The notes beneath the pieces are model-generated. The model saw only the letters and a program-made list of their open reading frames with translations, ran no database searches and was not told the DNA's origin. This document shows, one piece after another, positions 11,315 through 22,757 of a DNA stretch of 64,000 bases. The stretch lies in the NCBI GenBank assembly GCA_028826165.1, contig JAPDFW010000136.1, positions 690,501-754,500 of the forward strand, given 5' to 3'. Numbering within the stretch: position 1 is the first letter of the stretch; each line of letters begins with the position of its first letter. A program made the position numbers and the translations under genes. This DNA is from Anaeramoeba ignava. Its lineage: Eukaryota > Metamonada > Anaeramoebidae.

Positions 11315-12971
11315 ATGCAAATTTTTAAGAAAATTTTTCTTTTTGTTTATAAATTTTTTCTTAAAATATTTTCTTTTTTCAAATCCTTTCAGAATTCTTC
11401 AAAAAACCAATTAAAAAATCCTCAATTTATTTATCTTCCAGTTTCAAAACATCTTCCAAAAAATTGCTTAAATAAATTGAGATCAAAATCAAAAATCACA
11501 ACAACACAAAAACAAAGAAAGTTACCAAAAGAAACTGATTTAATATTTATAAAACTTCCAATTGAAAGTAAGATTTATTTCAGATTTTTTTTTTTAAAAT
11601 TTTTTTTTGATTTTTTTTTTTGGATTTTTTTTTTTGATTTATTGAATTTTTTTTTTTAAATTAGTTATTTGGTTTATTGCTGAATATCTTTCTCCAATGG
11701 AAGCAATGAGATTTGCAATGTGTTCAAAATATATAATGCAGTTAATACAAGATGAAGAATTATGGAGAAGAATATCAATATCATTCAATGAACTATTTGA
11801 ATGGAAAACATTGCAAATTCAATCATGTTTTGGAAATGCAAATATTGGGATGAAAAATCAATTACAACTCAAAAACAAAAACGGAATTTTATATTCAAAT
11901 TCACTTAATTTTTCATATTTTCCAAAATCTTTAAATCAACATTCAAGAAAAAAAATGCGTATTTGTTACATTCGTACTTTGGATCATCCAAGAAAGGAAA
12001 TGGTGACTCGAATCAAAAGATTGGATCAAATGGTTCGACTACAAAAGAAGGAAACTGAAAGAATTGAAGCCAAACGGATGAAACAATTAGAATCGGATAA
12101 AATTCTTGGAAAACTTGACCAATTTATGTCAAATTATTACCCCAAGATTTTTCTTCTTGGCGTTCTTGGATTTCTGATCAACCTCACCCTTTATCATGAG
12201 AATATTCTCCCGATCAAATTTCGATGCGCGATGTTTGTCCTATTCCCAATATTTTTTGCAATATGTGTTTTTATTGCTTTTACTTTTATTTTTCCGTTAA
12301 TGACTTCTTCAAATTCAAATTTGATTCCCTTTGGTTTTTTGAATACTTGGAATTTTCTTTTGTTGATCTTTGTTCTTCTCATCGGACTCAAAGTGGATAG
12401 TATAATCCATCCCTCGAGCTGGATCGTTGTTTTTATCCCAGCTTTTCTGTCAATTGCTCCGTTTGTTATATTTTTCATTTTCCTTCCCATCGTTCTTCGT
12501 CTCAGCGGAACAACGCAAAACAATTCATCTAATTTCAGCTTCTTCTATTCAGTCGTTGTTCTTTTTTTGAATTTCGCGTTCTTTCTTTTTATACTTGCCA
12601 AGAAGCTTGATGGAAAAATCACCAATTCGTATTTTGTTGTTTTTATTCCACTTTTTTTCCAAAATAATGTCACTCTTGTTATTCCTTTTATAATCTGTAT
12701 GGTGAACAAAATATTCAGTCGTTCCTATAGATCTGTGTCTCATTTCTTCAGTTATCACAATGCGTTTGAAGCACCAAGGTTTTATCTTATATTCTTTGAG
12801 ACTCTTTTTGTGTTGATGATTCCTGTTTCTGTTTTTGAATTTCTTCTTGCAATGTATTTAGAAAATATGTTGATCCATTTTTATCCTATTATGATTCCTT
12901 TATTTCTTCTTGTTGGTCTTGCTTTTTCTAATCGTTGGATTCGAAGTATTTGGGAAAAAATTGTTTATTAA
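11315..12971 (+). CDS. F-box protein with multi-span membrane domain (TMEM185-like)
   Basis: Exons 11315-11567 and 11665-12971; donor GTAAGA, acceptor TTAAATTAG; the joined codon is ATT and the total is 519 codons plus TAA. The splice completes an F-box: KLPIEIIWFIAEYLSPMEAM followed by RFAMCSKY and DEELWRRIS, so an SCF ubiquitin-ligase link through Skp1 is expected. After a charged helix (about residues 185-220) come roughly eight hydrophobic segments. Two of them carry the repeated pattern of a (K)VD/(K)LD pair, then SSWIVVFIPAF and SYFVVFIPLFF. This resembles the TMEM185 family (K-L-D ... W-V-V-F-I-P). A basic, hydrophobic N-terminus (IFKKIFLFVYKFFLKIFSFF) may be an extra membrane segment. 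F-box plus polytopic membrane domain is uncommon. F-box call fairly sure; TMEM185 relation moderate. Confidence 0.75.
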
Positions 12972-14200
12972 TTTCGAATTTTGTTTTAATTATTTTTTAA
13001 ATAAATATTAAAGAAAATAAATATATTAAAGAAAATAAATAAATATTGAAGAAAAAATATAAAGTATTTTTTAAATAAATAATATTTTTAAAAATATAAA
13101 TCATTTTTAAATAAATATTAAATAAAAAATATAAATTATTTTTAAATAGTATTGAAGAAAAATATAAAGTATTTTTAAATAAATATTGAAGAAAAAATAT
13201 AAATTATTTTTAAATAAAGTATTGAAGAAAAAATATAAATCATTTTTAAATAAATATTGAATAAAAAATATAAAGTATTTTTAAATAAATATTAAATAAA
13301 AAATATAAAGTATTTTTTAAATAAATATTGAAGAAAAATATAAATTATTTTTAAATAAATATTGAAGAAAAATAAAGTATTTTTAAATAAATATTGAAGA
13401 AAAATATAAAGTATTTTTAAATAAATATTAAAGAATATAAATAATCTTTTAAATAAATATTGAATAAAAATATAAGTTATCTTTTAAATAAATATTGAAT
13501 AAAAATATAAACTATTTTTTAAATAAATATTGGATATAAAGAAAAATATAAATTATTTTTAAATATTAAAGAAAAATATAAAGTATTTTTAAATAAAATT
13601 AGAGAAAAAAATTTGAAGAAAAAAATAAAGTATTTTTAAATAAATATTGAATAAAAATATAAAGTATTTTTAAATAAATATTGGATAAAAATATAAATAA
13701 TCTTTTAAATAAATATTGAATAAAAATATAAATAATTTTTAAATAAATATTAAAGAAAAATATAAATTATTTTTAAATAAATATTGAATTGAATTTTTAA
13801 AAAAATTGGATAAAAATATAAATAATCTTTAAATAAATATTAAAGAAAAATATAAAGTATTTTTAAATAAATATTGAAGAAAATATATAAATTATTTTTT
13901 AAATATTGAATAAAAATATAAATTATTTTTAAATAAATATTAAATAAAAATATAAATCATCTTTTTAAATAAATATTGAAGAAAAATATAAATTATTTTT
14001 AAATAAATATTGAATAAAGAATATAAAGTATTTTTTAAATAAATATTAAAGAAAATAAATATTTAAATAAATATTAAATAATAAATATATAAAGTATCTT
14101 TTTAAATAAATATATAAAGTATTTTTTAAATAAATATTGAATAAAAAATATAAATTATCTTTTAAATAAATATTGGATAGAAAATATAAATTATTTTTCA
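12972..14200. repeat. About 34-bp AT minisatellite
   Basis: Diverged tandem repeats of roughly 34 bp built on AAGTATTTTTAAATAAATAT followed by TGAAGAAAAATATA, with units varying by a few bases. It fills the space between the 3' end of the F-box gene and the VAC14 promoter. No gene seen. Confidence 0.85.
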
Positions 14201-14243
14201 TTTTTCATTTTTCATTTTTTTCCTTTTCTTTTTCATTTATTTT

Positions 14244-17230
14244 ATGACTGAACAATCTTTACAAGGAATTATAAGAAATTTAACAGAAAAAGTTGGAGAG
14301 AAACGAAGACAAGCAGCAACAGATCTATTAGAACAAATAGTAATTTGGAAAAACCGGGATGAAAAAAGCAACATTTCAGAATCAATAAAACAACTTTCAG
14401 ATTTCATACGAAATCGGCATCAATCTGGACGAAGAGGAGTACTTTTAGGACTAGCAGCTGTTGCTGTGGGACTTCAAGACTTAATTCAATTGTATCAAGG
14501 TCCTATTTTGGAATCTGTTATTAATTGTTTTGATGATCCAGAACCTTCAATTCGATATTTTGCTTGTGAAACTCTTTATAATGTTGCTCATGTTTCAAGA
14601 GGCTTTATCCTTATTTTTATTCGTGATATTTTTTCTGCTATTTGTAAACTCATCGATGATAAAGACTCAAATGTTAGAAAAGTCGCTCATCTTGTTGATA
14701 CTCATCTTAAAGATATTGTTACTGAAAATTCTTCTAGTCCAAATTTTAGAATTGATGAACTTGTTCAAATTCTTAGTTCTAAAATGGGAACAGAAATTCA
14801 GTACAATATTAAAATTCATTTTGAAATTAAAATTAAAATTAAAATTAAAATTAAAATTAAAATTAAAATTAAAATTAAAATTAATATTAAAATTAATTTT
14901 GAAATTAATATTAAAATTAAAATTAAAATTAAAATTCAAAAATTAAAATTAAAATTAAAATTAAAATTAAAATTAAAATTAATATTAAAATTAAAATTAA
15001 TATTGAAATTAAAATTCATTTTGAAATTAAAATTAATATTAAAATTAAAATTAAAATTAAAATTAAAATTAATATTAAAATTCAAATTAAAATTAAAATT
15101 AATATTAAAATTCAATATTAATATTAATATTCAAATTAAAAATTAAAATTAAAATTAATATTCATTTTGAAATTAATATTAAAATTCAAATTAAATTTAA
15201 TATTGAAATTAATATTAAAATTCAAATTAAAATTAAAATTATTAAAATTCAAAATTAATATTAATATTCATTTTGAAATTAAAATTAATATTGAAATTAA
15301 AATTAAAATTAAAATTCAAATTAAAATTAAAATTCAAATTAAAATTAAAATTAATATTAAAATTCAATAAAATTTAAAAATTAAATTTGAAAATTAATAT
15401 TAATATTAAAATTCAAAATTTAAAAATAAATTTAGAAATCAACAAAAACTTATAGTTAGTTGGATAGAAACTTTAAACTCAATTCCAAACGTTGATTTAT
15501 TACAATTTCTTCCTCAATTAATTGATGGACTTTTTCGATTTTTATCATCACCAAATGAAGAAGTTCAATCAAAAGCAAACATTTTATTTATTGAATTCAA
15601 AAATGAAATGACAAATCGAGCAAAATCAAAAATTTCGAACGTGAATTACTCAGGATTAATTAAATTATTAACACCTTTTTTTGATTCAAAAGAAATTTTA
15701 ATTGTAAAAACAGCTATAAATTGGATTAATGAAATTATTCTTCTTGGAAAAGAACGTGTTTTATCTGATATCTCCGAACTGATAAATGTCATCCTGCCTT
15801 GTCTTTCAAGCACAAACGAAGACATAAAGAAAAGTGCATTTACTGGAAATGAAAAACTTAAAGAATTAATTGGTGAAATTTCAACTGATCAAATTTATAC
15901 AAAAAAAGAAAGCCAAAATTTCCATCAAATGAATACCATTAGTAATTTGGAAAATAATCAAGATGAGAAAGAAAAAAATATGGAAAATCTTCAGGATGAT
16001 GAAGATATAAAGAAGGATCTTGGAAATGTTGTTCCCAATGAAGAGAACTTCAACCAAGAAAATTTTGAAAATGATAAAAATGATAAAAATGAAAAAATAG
16101 CCTTTGAAAGGCAACCAAATTTACCAGAAAAAAAACATAAAACAGCACTTTATTTGGAGAGAAGTCTCTCGAAATTAAATTCCTCGCAAGATTCTATAGA
16201 AGAGGAATGTCGATTGGATCCTTATTCAATAATTCATATGATCCCAATTCATTTTGCAAGTGAATTCAGTCAAACAAAAATAGAAGCTTTAAGATGGATT
16301 GGGATAATATACGAGAAGAAAGCCTTCGAAGTATCCGAAGAGCTTTTCAATTCTCTCTTACAACTTCTCAAGGATGTCTCTCATAAGGTCGTCCTGTTTG
16401 TTATTGATGTATTGTGCAATTTTTGTGGAACTCATTCTGACAACTTACATTTTTTTATGAAAAAATTAATTGGATTTTTTGAAAAAAATACAAAACTTCT
16501 CGAACATCGAGGAATCTTCATAATCAGGAGGATTTGCAAACTATTGGACTCCATCAAAGTGTTTGTATCACTTGCAACAAACATTTTGTTCTGCAACACT
16601 CTTCATTTCTCGCAATTGATGATCCGAAATCTCAACCTGATGCTTTTTACATCCCCTGAATTATCGGATTTGAGAAGGATTCTGATAGAGTCTGGCAGCA
16701 GTCCGAAGACCTTGCAAGACACCAGCGAGGATGACGATCTCTTTTGCACCCTTTTCCGTTCTTGGTGTGTTTGTCCTGCTTCCACTTTGGGTCTTTGTTT
16801 GCTTCATCAGAAATACAATCTTGCAGGCCATATCTCTCAGACTATCTCAAAACTCCCTGTTGATCTTTCGCTTCTTCTCGAACTAGACAAGCTCGTTCAA
16901 TTGCTTGAAACTCCTGTGTTCGCTATGCTCAGGGTTCATCTTCTGGAAGCAGAAAAATACCAGTCGTTGGTTAGATGTTTATATTCAATTTTTGTTCAAA
17001 TCCCTCAATCTCGTTCTTTCAATATCTTAGACAACAGACTCAATTCTGTTACTAGAATGATCTTCTTTGATTCTTTCCAAAAAAAATCTTCTGACAAAAC
17101 TCAGGCTTATATCAATGAATTAGAGAATTGTTTTGTTCAAAAACAAATTCAAGTTAGGAAAATTAATGTATTAATTAATCCAAATGTTGGTGAAATTGTT
17201 AAAGAAGAAAAGAATCATATCAAAATTTAA
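14244..17230 (+). CDS. VAC14: VAC14 homologue, scaffold of the PIKfyve/Fab1-Fig4 complex
   Basis: HEAT-repeat scaffold that holds the PI3P 5-kinase Fab1/PIKfyve and the phosphatase Fig4 on endolysosomal membranes and so controls PI(3,5)P2. Two exons, 14244-14800 and 15436-17230, 783 codons plus TAA (human 782). N-terminal HEAT region: EKRRQAATDLLEQIV, SGRRGVLLGLAAVAVGL, SIRYFACETLYNVAHVSRG, then HLKDIVTEN. The splice CA|A gives GTEIQNQQKLIVSWIETLNS, matching the family's QFIISWILVLESVPD; DLLQFLPQLIDGLF follows. The middle (about 15890-16150) is an acidic low-complexity linker. The C-terminal Fab1-binding region is well kept: GIFIIRRICKLLDS, LFCTLFRSWCVCPAST, LDKLVQLLETPVFAMLRVHL, PQSRSFNILDNRLNSV. 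The intron is an ATTAAA array. Preceded by TTTTTCATTTTTCATTTTTC. Confidence 0.95.
14805..15425. repeat. ATTAAA hexamer array in the VAC14 intron
   Basis: AAATTA hexamers interspersed with AATATT, TTCAAA and TTTTGA variants, filling the only VAC14 intron (donor GTACAA at 14801, acceptor TTTAG ending at 15435). The first exon frame stays open into the array (IKIKIK), so a naive translation runs about 115 residues too far. Confidence 0.9.
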
Positions 17231-17319
17231 TTTTTGGTTTTGGAATTAAAAATTAAAAATTAAAAATTAAAAATTAAATTAAAATTAAATTAAATTAAAG
17301 TAAAATTAAATTTTGATTT

Positions 17320-20300
17320 TCATTTCTTCTTGCTTTCGAGAATAGAATTGAAATTGCTTGTTTTTTCAAGTTGATAAAAATCTTCAAATTCCAAAAATTC
17401 TTGATAAAGTTCTTCAGAAACTTCAATTTCATCTGGAAACTTATCATGATATAACCAATAAAATAATATATTGAGAGATTGAATTGATCTTTCAGAATAA
17501 TCAGAAACACTGTCAGAACTTTCTTTAACCATAATAAACATTGAACGAAACAAATTAGATCGAGTAGCAAGAACAATTTTATGAATTTTAAGTTCTTGTC
17601 CATTTTTGCATTTTATTCTGAAATCTTTGCTTTTTTCATCTTTATATAATTCATTAAGATCATGAAGAAGTGATTTTTTTCCAATTTTCTCTTTAAAATT
17701 TGCCAATCCAATTTCTTTTGATATTTTTTCAAGTAAATCCAAATCTTGAAAAGTTTGAATAACTCCACAATAAACAAATCTTAAGAAAATTTGAGTTTCA
17801 TTGGATGTATAGTTTTTGAATATATCTTTGTTTAAATTCATAAAAATTTCATTTCCAAGTCTCATTCTCAAAATATCTTTATGACATTCTATTGATTCAT
17901 CAGAACATTCAAAAACAAAATCTGTTAATTCCTTTCTGATTAATAAATCTTCAAATTCTCCAACAATACTATAATATTCATTAATTTCTTTCATTACTTC
18001 CTTATCAGTAAGAGCATCTAATGGAGTTTTTTTATTCTAATTACTCAATAAATAAGATATTTTTTTTAATCAATAATTTTCAAACTAAAACAAAACAAAA
18101 TAAAATATTTACAATCTAAAAAAAAATGGAATAAATAAATCAATCAATAAATCAATTTTCTCTTTTTCTTTTTAAAATACATCTTCTGAACGAATTGATC
18201 CACCATAATCAATTAAAGTTTTAATTGAATCAAATCTTGGAGTTGATTTAGATCGACAAAAAACTGCTAATGGAGTGTTTTCCTTAAAAATAGATAATCA
18301 AAATTTTTTTTCTTTTTTAAATTCTCAAAAAAACAAATCCATTTTCTTGTTCCTCTTTTTTTATTTACAAACTAAAAAAAATGTTATTTTATGAATTAAT
18401 TAATGAATTATTTATAATAACTTTTATTTTTACTTTCTAAAATGAATTAAAAATTAAAATTATTTTTTTTTTAATTTTTGGAGAATATTTGATTTGAAAA
18501 TACATCTCTTGAATTAACAAATGCTCCATTTTCAATAAATAATTCAATAAATTCTGGACCAAGTCTATTCATAGCAATAAAATGCAAAGGGGTTCTCAAC
18601 TTGATTTATTAAGAAAATAAACAATTTTTTTAATAATAATAAATTTATTTGAAGAAAATTTACTTGATCCTATCAAAAAAAAAAGCATTTAAATTAATTC
18701 TATTCTTTGGAAAACAATAATAAATATTTGATTTATTTCTTTACATTTTGAAAAATTTTGATTTTTGAGTTTTTCCATTTTCTTTACAATATCAATATTC
18801 GCATTACTTTTAAAGAAAAATGAATGTTCTCAAAAAGTTGTTCTTTTATTTTGAATAAAAATAAAATGAAAAGAATTTTAGATTCAGAAAAAGAAAATCA
18901 TTTGAAAAACTTCAATTTGTTACATCAAAAATTGATTTTCTGGACTTGTTTATTTTAAAAATATTATCCAAAAATATTATCAAAAATAAATCCAAAAATA
19001 TTTTCATCCAAAAAAATTATCCAAAAATATTATCAAAAAAATTTTCAATGAATCAAAAATTTTTATTTTTTAAAAATTTTTAATAAATTCTACTAAATTT
19101 AGAAAATGCACATGCAAAATGTAATGGGAGAAAAACAATTTATAATTTAGAAAAATTTAAAATTTATTTAAAAATTTTTATTCAAAAAAAATAGAATTTC
19201 ATTTAAAAACTTTAAAAGAAAAGAAAAGAGAATTCAAAAATTAGAAAAATTTTTGAAGATTTAAAAAGTTAAAAGACTCAAATTATCAAAAATGCAAATT
19301 ATTTCAAAATTTAAAATAAAATTAAAAATCAAACATTCAAAACATTTAATTTTTGTCTTTCTCAAATCGATGAATCACAAATCTGGTCAAATGATTCTTT
19401 GATCAAAAAAGATAAATTGGAGTATATTTATAATTTTCAAAAGAAATATTGAAAAATCTCGACTAATAATTAAATGGAAGCAAACCAATCCTCAGTTATC
19501 TTTTGTTTTGGCTTATGATGGAAGATGGTCCTCAAGGAGAAATGCTCAAGAAGGAACTGTTTCTTTTATATGCAAGGAAGGACCAAACAGTTTAATCGAC
19601 AAATTAATTTTATCCATGACACAAAGAAAAAAAACTCATGAAGAAAGTCCTATTAGATCGCACTTTTTTGAAGGTTCCCAAGATTTCAAACTAGGCAGTT
19701 TTATTTTGGAGGTTAAAATATAAAAAATGTAATTTCTTTTTGTTTTTAAAATTTTTAAAAGATAAAATTTTAATTGATTCTAGTTCAAAGAATATAATGA
19801 AAATAATGAATTCTGAAAATCATCAGGTTGAAGAACTTTTTGATCCAAATCACTGGTTTAAAAATTTCTTAACCCCTTTTTAAATCCAGTTTTGAAATTA
19901 AATCAAAAATTTCATTTAAAAGTTCTAATTTAAAAATTAAAGAAAAAATGAAAAACTTTTTCATTCGGAAATTTCAAATTGGTTAAAGTTTTTGGATCGA
20001 ATCTGGTTAAGAATTTTGATAAATTTAAAGCCATCTTTAAAAATGCAATTCAAAGAGCAAGGAAACATTCTTTAATCCAACTTCAAACAACTTAAAGTGA
20101 ATAATTTTTGTCAGGAAAAATTTGATTTAAAAAAAGTACCCAATAAGAAAGAAAGATTAAGTTTATAGTTTGCAAGAAAAATTAAACATTTTTTAAAGTT
20201 CAAATTGAAGATGCAAAAAAAAATCATTCATTCATACTCGACCAATATTGTGGAAAGTTGGAATAACACTTAATTTCAATTAAAATGGTTCCTAAAAATG

Positions 20301-22757
20301 AAAAATTTTTAATCATTTTTTGTTTTATTCGTTGCTTTTTATTAAATGGAATCAAGGATATGAAGGATTATTTATTTTTAATTTTTCGAAACAAAAGAAA
20401 AAATAATGAAAAACATCAAGAGAAAAAAGAAAAATTAAAATGACACTTATTATTACAAAAAGATTAAATTTTTAAAAATATTTCAAAAATTTTTGATTAA
20501 ATTTTTGATTAAAATTTTTCTTTTATTAAATTTTTATTTGCTTGATGAAAAATAAAAATAAAAACGAGAACTTTTTGAGTTAATTCATTTTTTATTTTAT
20601 TTGAGCACCAAAATAAAAACCAAAAATATTTTTTTATTAAGTTCTTAAATTTTTGAAACCTTTTAAAATTTTTATAAAGTTTTTGATTAAAATTTTTTAA
20701 ATTTTTACAAAATTTTTTAAAATTTTTGCAAAATTTTTTTAATTTTTGATTAAATTTTTATTAAATTTTTATTTTTTTTTAAGTTTTTGATTCTTTCAAT
20801 AAATAACAGGTTGAATTTTTGAAGATATCTAATTTTTATTTTTTCTTCCAAATAATGATTAAATTTCAATTAAATTTTTATTAAATTTTTGATTAAATTC
20901 TTTATTAAATTTTTATTAAATTTTTATTAAACTTTATTAAATTCTTTATTAATTTTTTCATTAAATTTTAAAGATAAATTTTTTTAAATTTTTATTATAA
21001 TGTTATATTTTCATAAATTTTTAATTAAATTTTTGATTAAAGAAATATTAAATTTTTATTCTCCCTTCTATACATTTTTTTTCATCTTATTTTTTTAAAT
21101 TTTTAAATTTTGGTGAAAATGTTTATTTAACAGTGAAAAATTGTGTTATTTTCATCAATTAATAAATCAAAATAAACATATTTTCAAAGAAAGTTAACAA
21201 GAACTTGAGAAAAATCCCCAAATTGGTTATCATATATCAGTAGGAATATTATTCCCAAAACTTTGAACAAAGAATATATTCTTGATTTTTGAAAATCAAA
21301 ATGAGTTGAGATTTTGTATTCTCATTTTCAATTCACAATCTTTTTCATCATCTTCCAAATTTTTTTCAAAAAAGAAAAATAAAAGTTTAGATGAAACTTT
21401 CAAAAGTCAAGGGTTTAAATAAAAAAAAGGTTTAAATATTTTTGCAAAAGGTTTAAATATTTTTGCAAAAGGTTTAAATATTTTTGCAAAAGGTTTAAAT
21501 ATTTTTGCAAAAGGTTTAAATATTTTTGCAAAAAGTTTAAATATTTTTGCAAAAGGTTTAAACCAAAGTTGAAAAGGTGTAATTCTATTCTTTGGAAAAC
21601 AATAATAAATATTTGATTTATTTCTTTACATTTTGACAATTTGGATTTGCTCCTTCTTTTAATAATAACTTTACAATATCAATATTCGCATTACTTTTAC
21701 AAGAAAAATGAAGAGGAGTTGTTCCCTTTTATTTTGAATAAAAAAAATAAAATGAAAACAGAATTTAGATTCAGAAAAAGAAAATCATTTGAAAAAACTT
21801 TATTTCTACATTCTATTGATTAAAATTGAAAAAATATTTAAAAATATTATCCAAAAATATTATTATCCAAAAATATTTTACTGGTGGAAAATTTAAATTT
21901 GCTCCTTTTGAAATTAATAATTTAATAAAGACTAAATCTTTAGAAAATGCACATGCAAAATGTAATGGGGAGAAAAACTAAAATTATTTTAGTAAATTTA
22001 TTTATTTATTAATTTTTTATTCAAATAAAATAAATGGTTTCATTTACAGACTTTGAAAATATCAAGAAAACAAAAGAAAATTATTATATTTTTATTTTTA
22101 AATTCATTTTAAAAGTTACTTGCTAATTTTGATTTAAATAAATTATTTGAAATGAAATTAAAAATTAAAAATCAAACATTCAAAACATTTAATTTTGCTC
22201 CTTTTTCAACTAAATAATTAAGAATTTCCGATTGACTAAATTTAGCAACAATATGAATTGGAGAATCACCCTAATTATATTTATAATTTTTAAAATTAAA
22301 TATTCAAAAATATCTAAAACAAATTTTACATCCTTTTTTATTTTTAGATTTGGATTTTAATTGATTTCTAAAAAGGAACAAAAAAAATAATTATTTTTAC
22401 TGACTAAAATTTAATAAGAAATTTGAATATATTTATTATTATTTATTATTATTTATTTTTTACATTTATTGCATTAACATCAACTCCAAGTTCAATTAAT
22501 AATTTTACTACTTCAAAAGATTTATTTTGACAAGCAAAATATAAAGGAGTAATTTCCTTTTTTTTGTTTTTTTTAAAATTTAAAATAAAAAAGCAAAAAT
22601 TTTAATTACATTCTAAAAAATAAAGAATAATAAATAAAAAGAGAATTGAGAACAAAAAATTATTTTTTATTACTGTAACTGCATTTAAATCATGAGATTT
22701 TGCAAATTTCTTAATTCCTTTTAAATTCTTTTTTGAAATTAAATCAAAAATTTCCAT
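17320..22757 (-). CDS. Ankyrin-repeat protein with two C-terminal BTB/POZ domains, split by microexons
   Basis: ATG at 22757 (MEIFDLISKKNLKGIKKFAK). Large exons, all phase 0: 22757-22674, 22556-22464, 22270-22178, 21977-21882, 21725-21630, 18599-18504, 18282-18181, 18036-17320. Exons 2-7 each carry one ankyrin repeat (ITPLYFACQNKSFEVVKLL; GTTPLHFSCKSNANIDIVKL; RTPLHFIAMNRLGPEFIEL). Exon 8 starts NKKTPLDAL and holds two BTB domains: first around LTDFVFECSDESIECHKDIL, second around DFRIKCKNGQELKIHKIVL with RSNLFRSMF and VSDYSE. Introns contain 3-nt microexons and one 6-nt microexon (separate entry); with them the protein is 469 residues. Intron 5 is 3 kb, enlarged by duplicated dead exons, a decayed transposase and a 21-bp repeat. 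BTB proteins often serve as Cullin-3 adaptors. Shares a 72-bp divergent promoter with the PRA1-family gene. Confidence 0.82.
18693..19350 (-). pseudogene. Decayed duplicate of ankyrin exons 5 and 4 within intron 5
   Basis: Strong nucleotide similarity to 21582-22200: the shared stretches ATTCTATTCTTTGGAAAACA, TACAATATCAATATTCGCAT and GAAAATGCACATGCAAAATG occur in the same order. Indels and substitutions destroy the ankyrin frame (for example AAAGAAAAATGAATGTTCTC where the intact copy has ACAAGAAAAATGAAGAGGAG). Similarity ends near 19350, where the transposase remnant begins, so this is a partial duplication that has been decaying. Confidence 0.75.
19440..20330 (+). pseudogene. Decayed DDE-type transposase fragment
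   Basis: Conceptual pieces in order, in shifting frames: KWKQTNPQLSFVLAYDGRW continuing SSRRNAQEGTVSFIC (19480-19723), ILIDSSSKNIMKIMN with FDPNHWFKNF (about 19770-19870), NFDKFKAIFKNAIQRARKHS (about 20010-20080), and STNIVESWNN (about 20235-20265). The layout (V-x-x-D-G-x-W with a following basic/S-rich turn; D-x-S/D then D-x-N-H-x-x-K; then T-N-x-V-E-S) matches the order of catalytic D, D/N-H and E blocks in several DDE transposases. Stops and frameshifts between blocks show it is dead. Family not assigned. It lies in intron 5 of the ankyrin-BTB gene, opposite strand. Confidence 0.5.
20340..21409. other. AT-rich non-coding part of the large ankyrin-gene intron
   Basis: Mostly T-rich runs with irregular TTAAATTTTTGATTAAATTT units (20480-21050). 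The segment about 21130-21350 is less biased and could be more of the dead element. No gene recognised. Confidence 0.5.
21418..21561. repeat. 21-bp tandem repeat, six to seven units
   Basis: Unit GGTTTAAATATTTTTGCAAAA, nearly perfect, ending where the intact ankyrin exon-5 region begins (about 21582). It has no spacers, so it is a minisatellite, not CRISPR. Within intron 5. Confidence 0.9.

Larger units (their letters stand above)
18113..22612 (-). other. Set of 3-nt (and one 6-nt) candidate microexons in ankyrin-BTB gene 1
   Basis: Each is an acceptor AG, three bases, then a donor GTAA/GTAG inside an intron between ankyrin exons. Positions (minus strand): 22612-22610 AAT; 22403-22401 TCA; 22332-22330 GAT; 22122-22120 CAA; 22050-22048 TCT; 21812-21810 AAT; 18669-18664 GATCAA (6 nt); 18436-18434 AAA; 18371-18369 TTT; 18115-18113 ATT. 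All keep phase 0. Most have a T-rich acceptor (TTTAG) and GTAAA donor. Adding them brings repeat-to-repeat spacing to 33-34 residues (36 in the last). Confidence 0.6.

Noticed and set aside
14800-15146. VAC14 N-terminal protein ending in an IKIKIK tail
   Set aside because: The tail is intron array; GTACAA at 14801 and TTTAG at 15435 restore the conserved VAC14 sequence.
18021-18070. A second 3-nt microexon in ankyrin gene 1 intron 7 (TTTTAG TTT GAAAAT)
   Set aside because: There is no GT after the triplet, and one microexon already gives a plausible repeat spacing.
19508-19723. Intact small gene of 71 residues
   Set aside because: It starts at TTG, upstream codons in frame continue the same domain, and further transposase-like blocks follow in other frames, so it is a fragment of a dead element.
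21418-21561. CRISPR-like array of 21-bp repeats
   Set aside because: No spacers between units, eukaryotic intron context, no cas genes.
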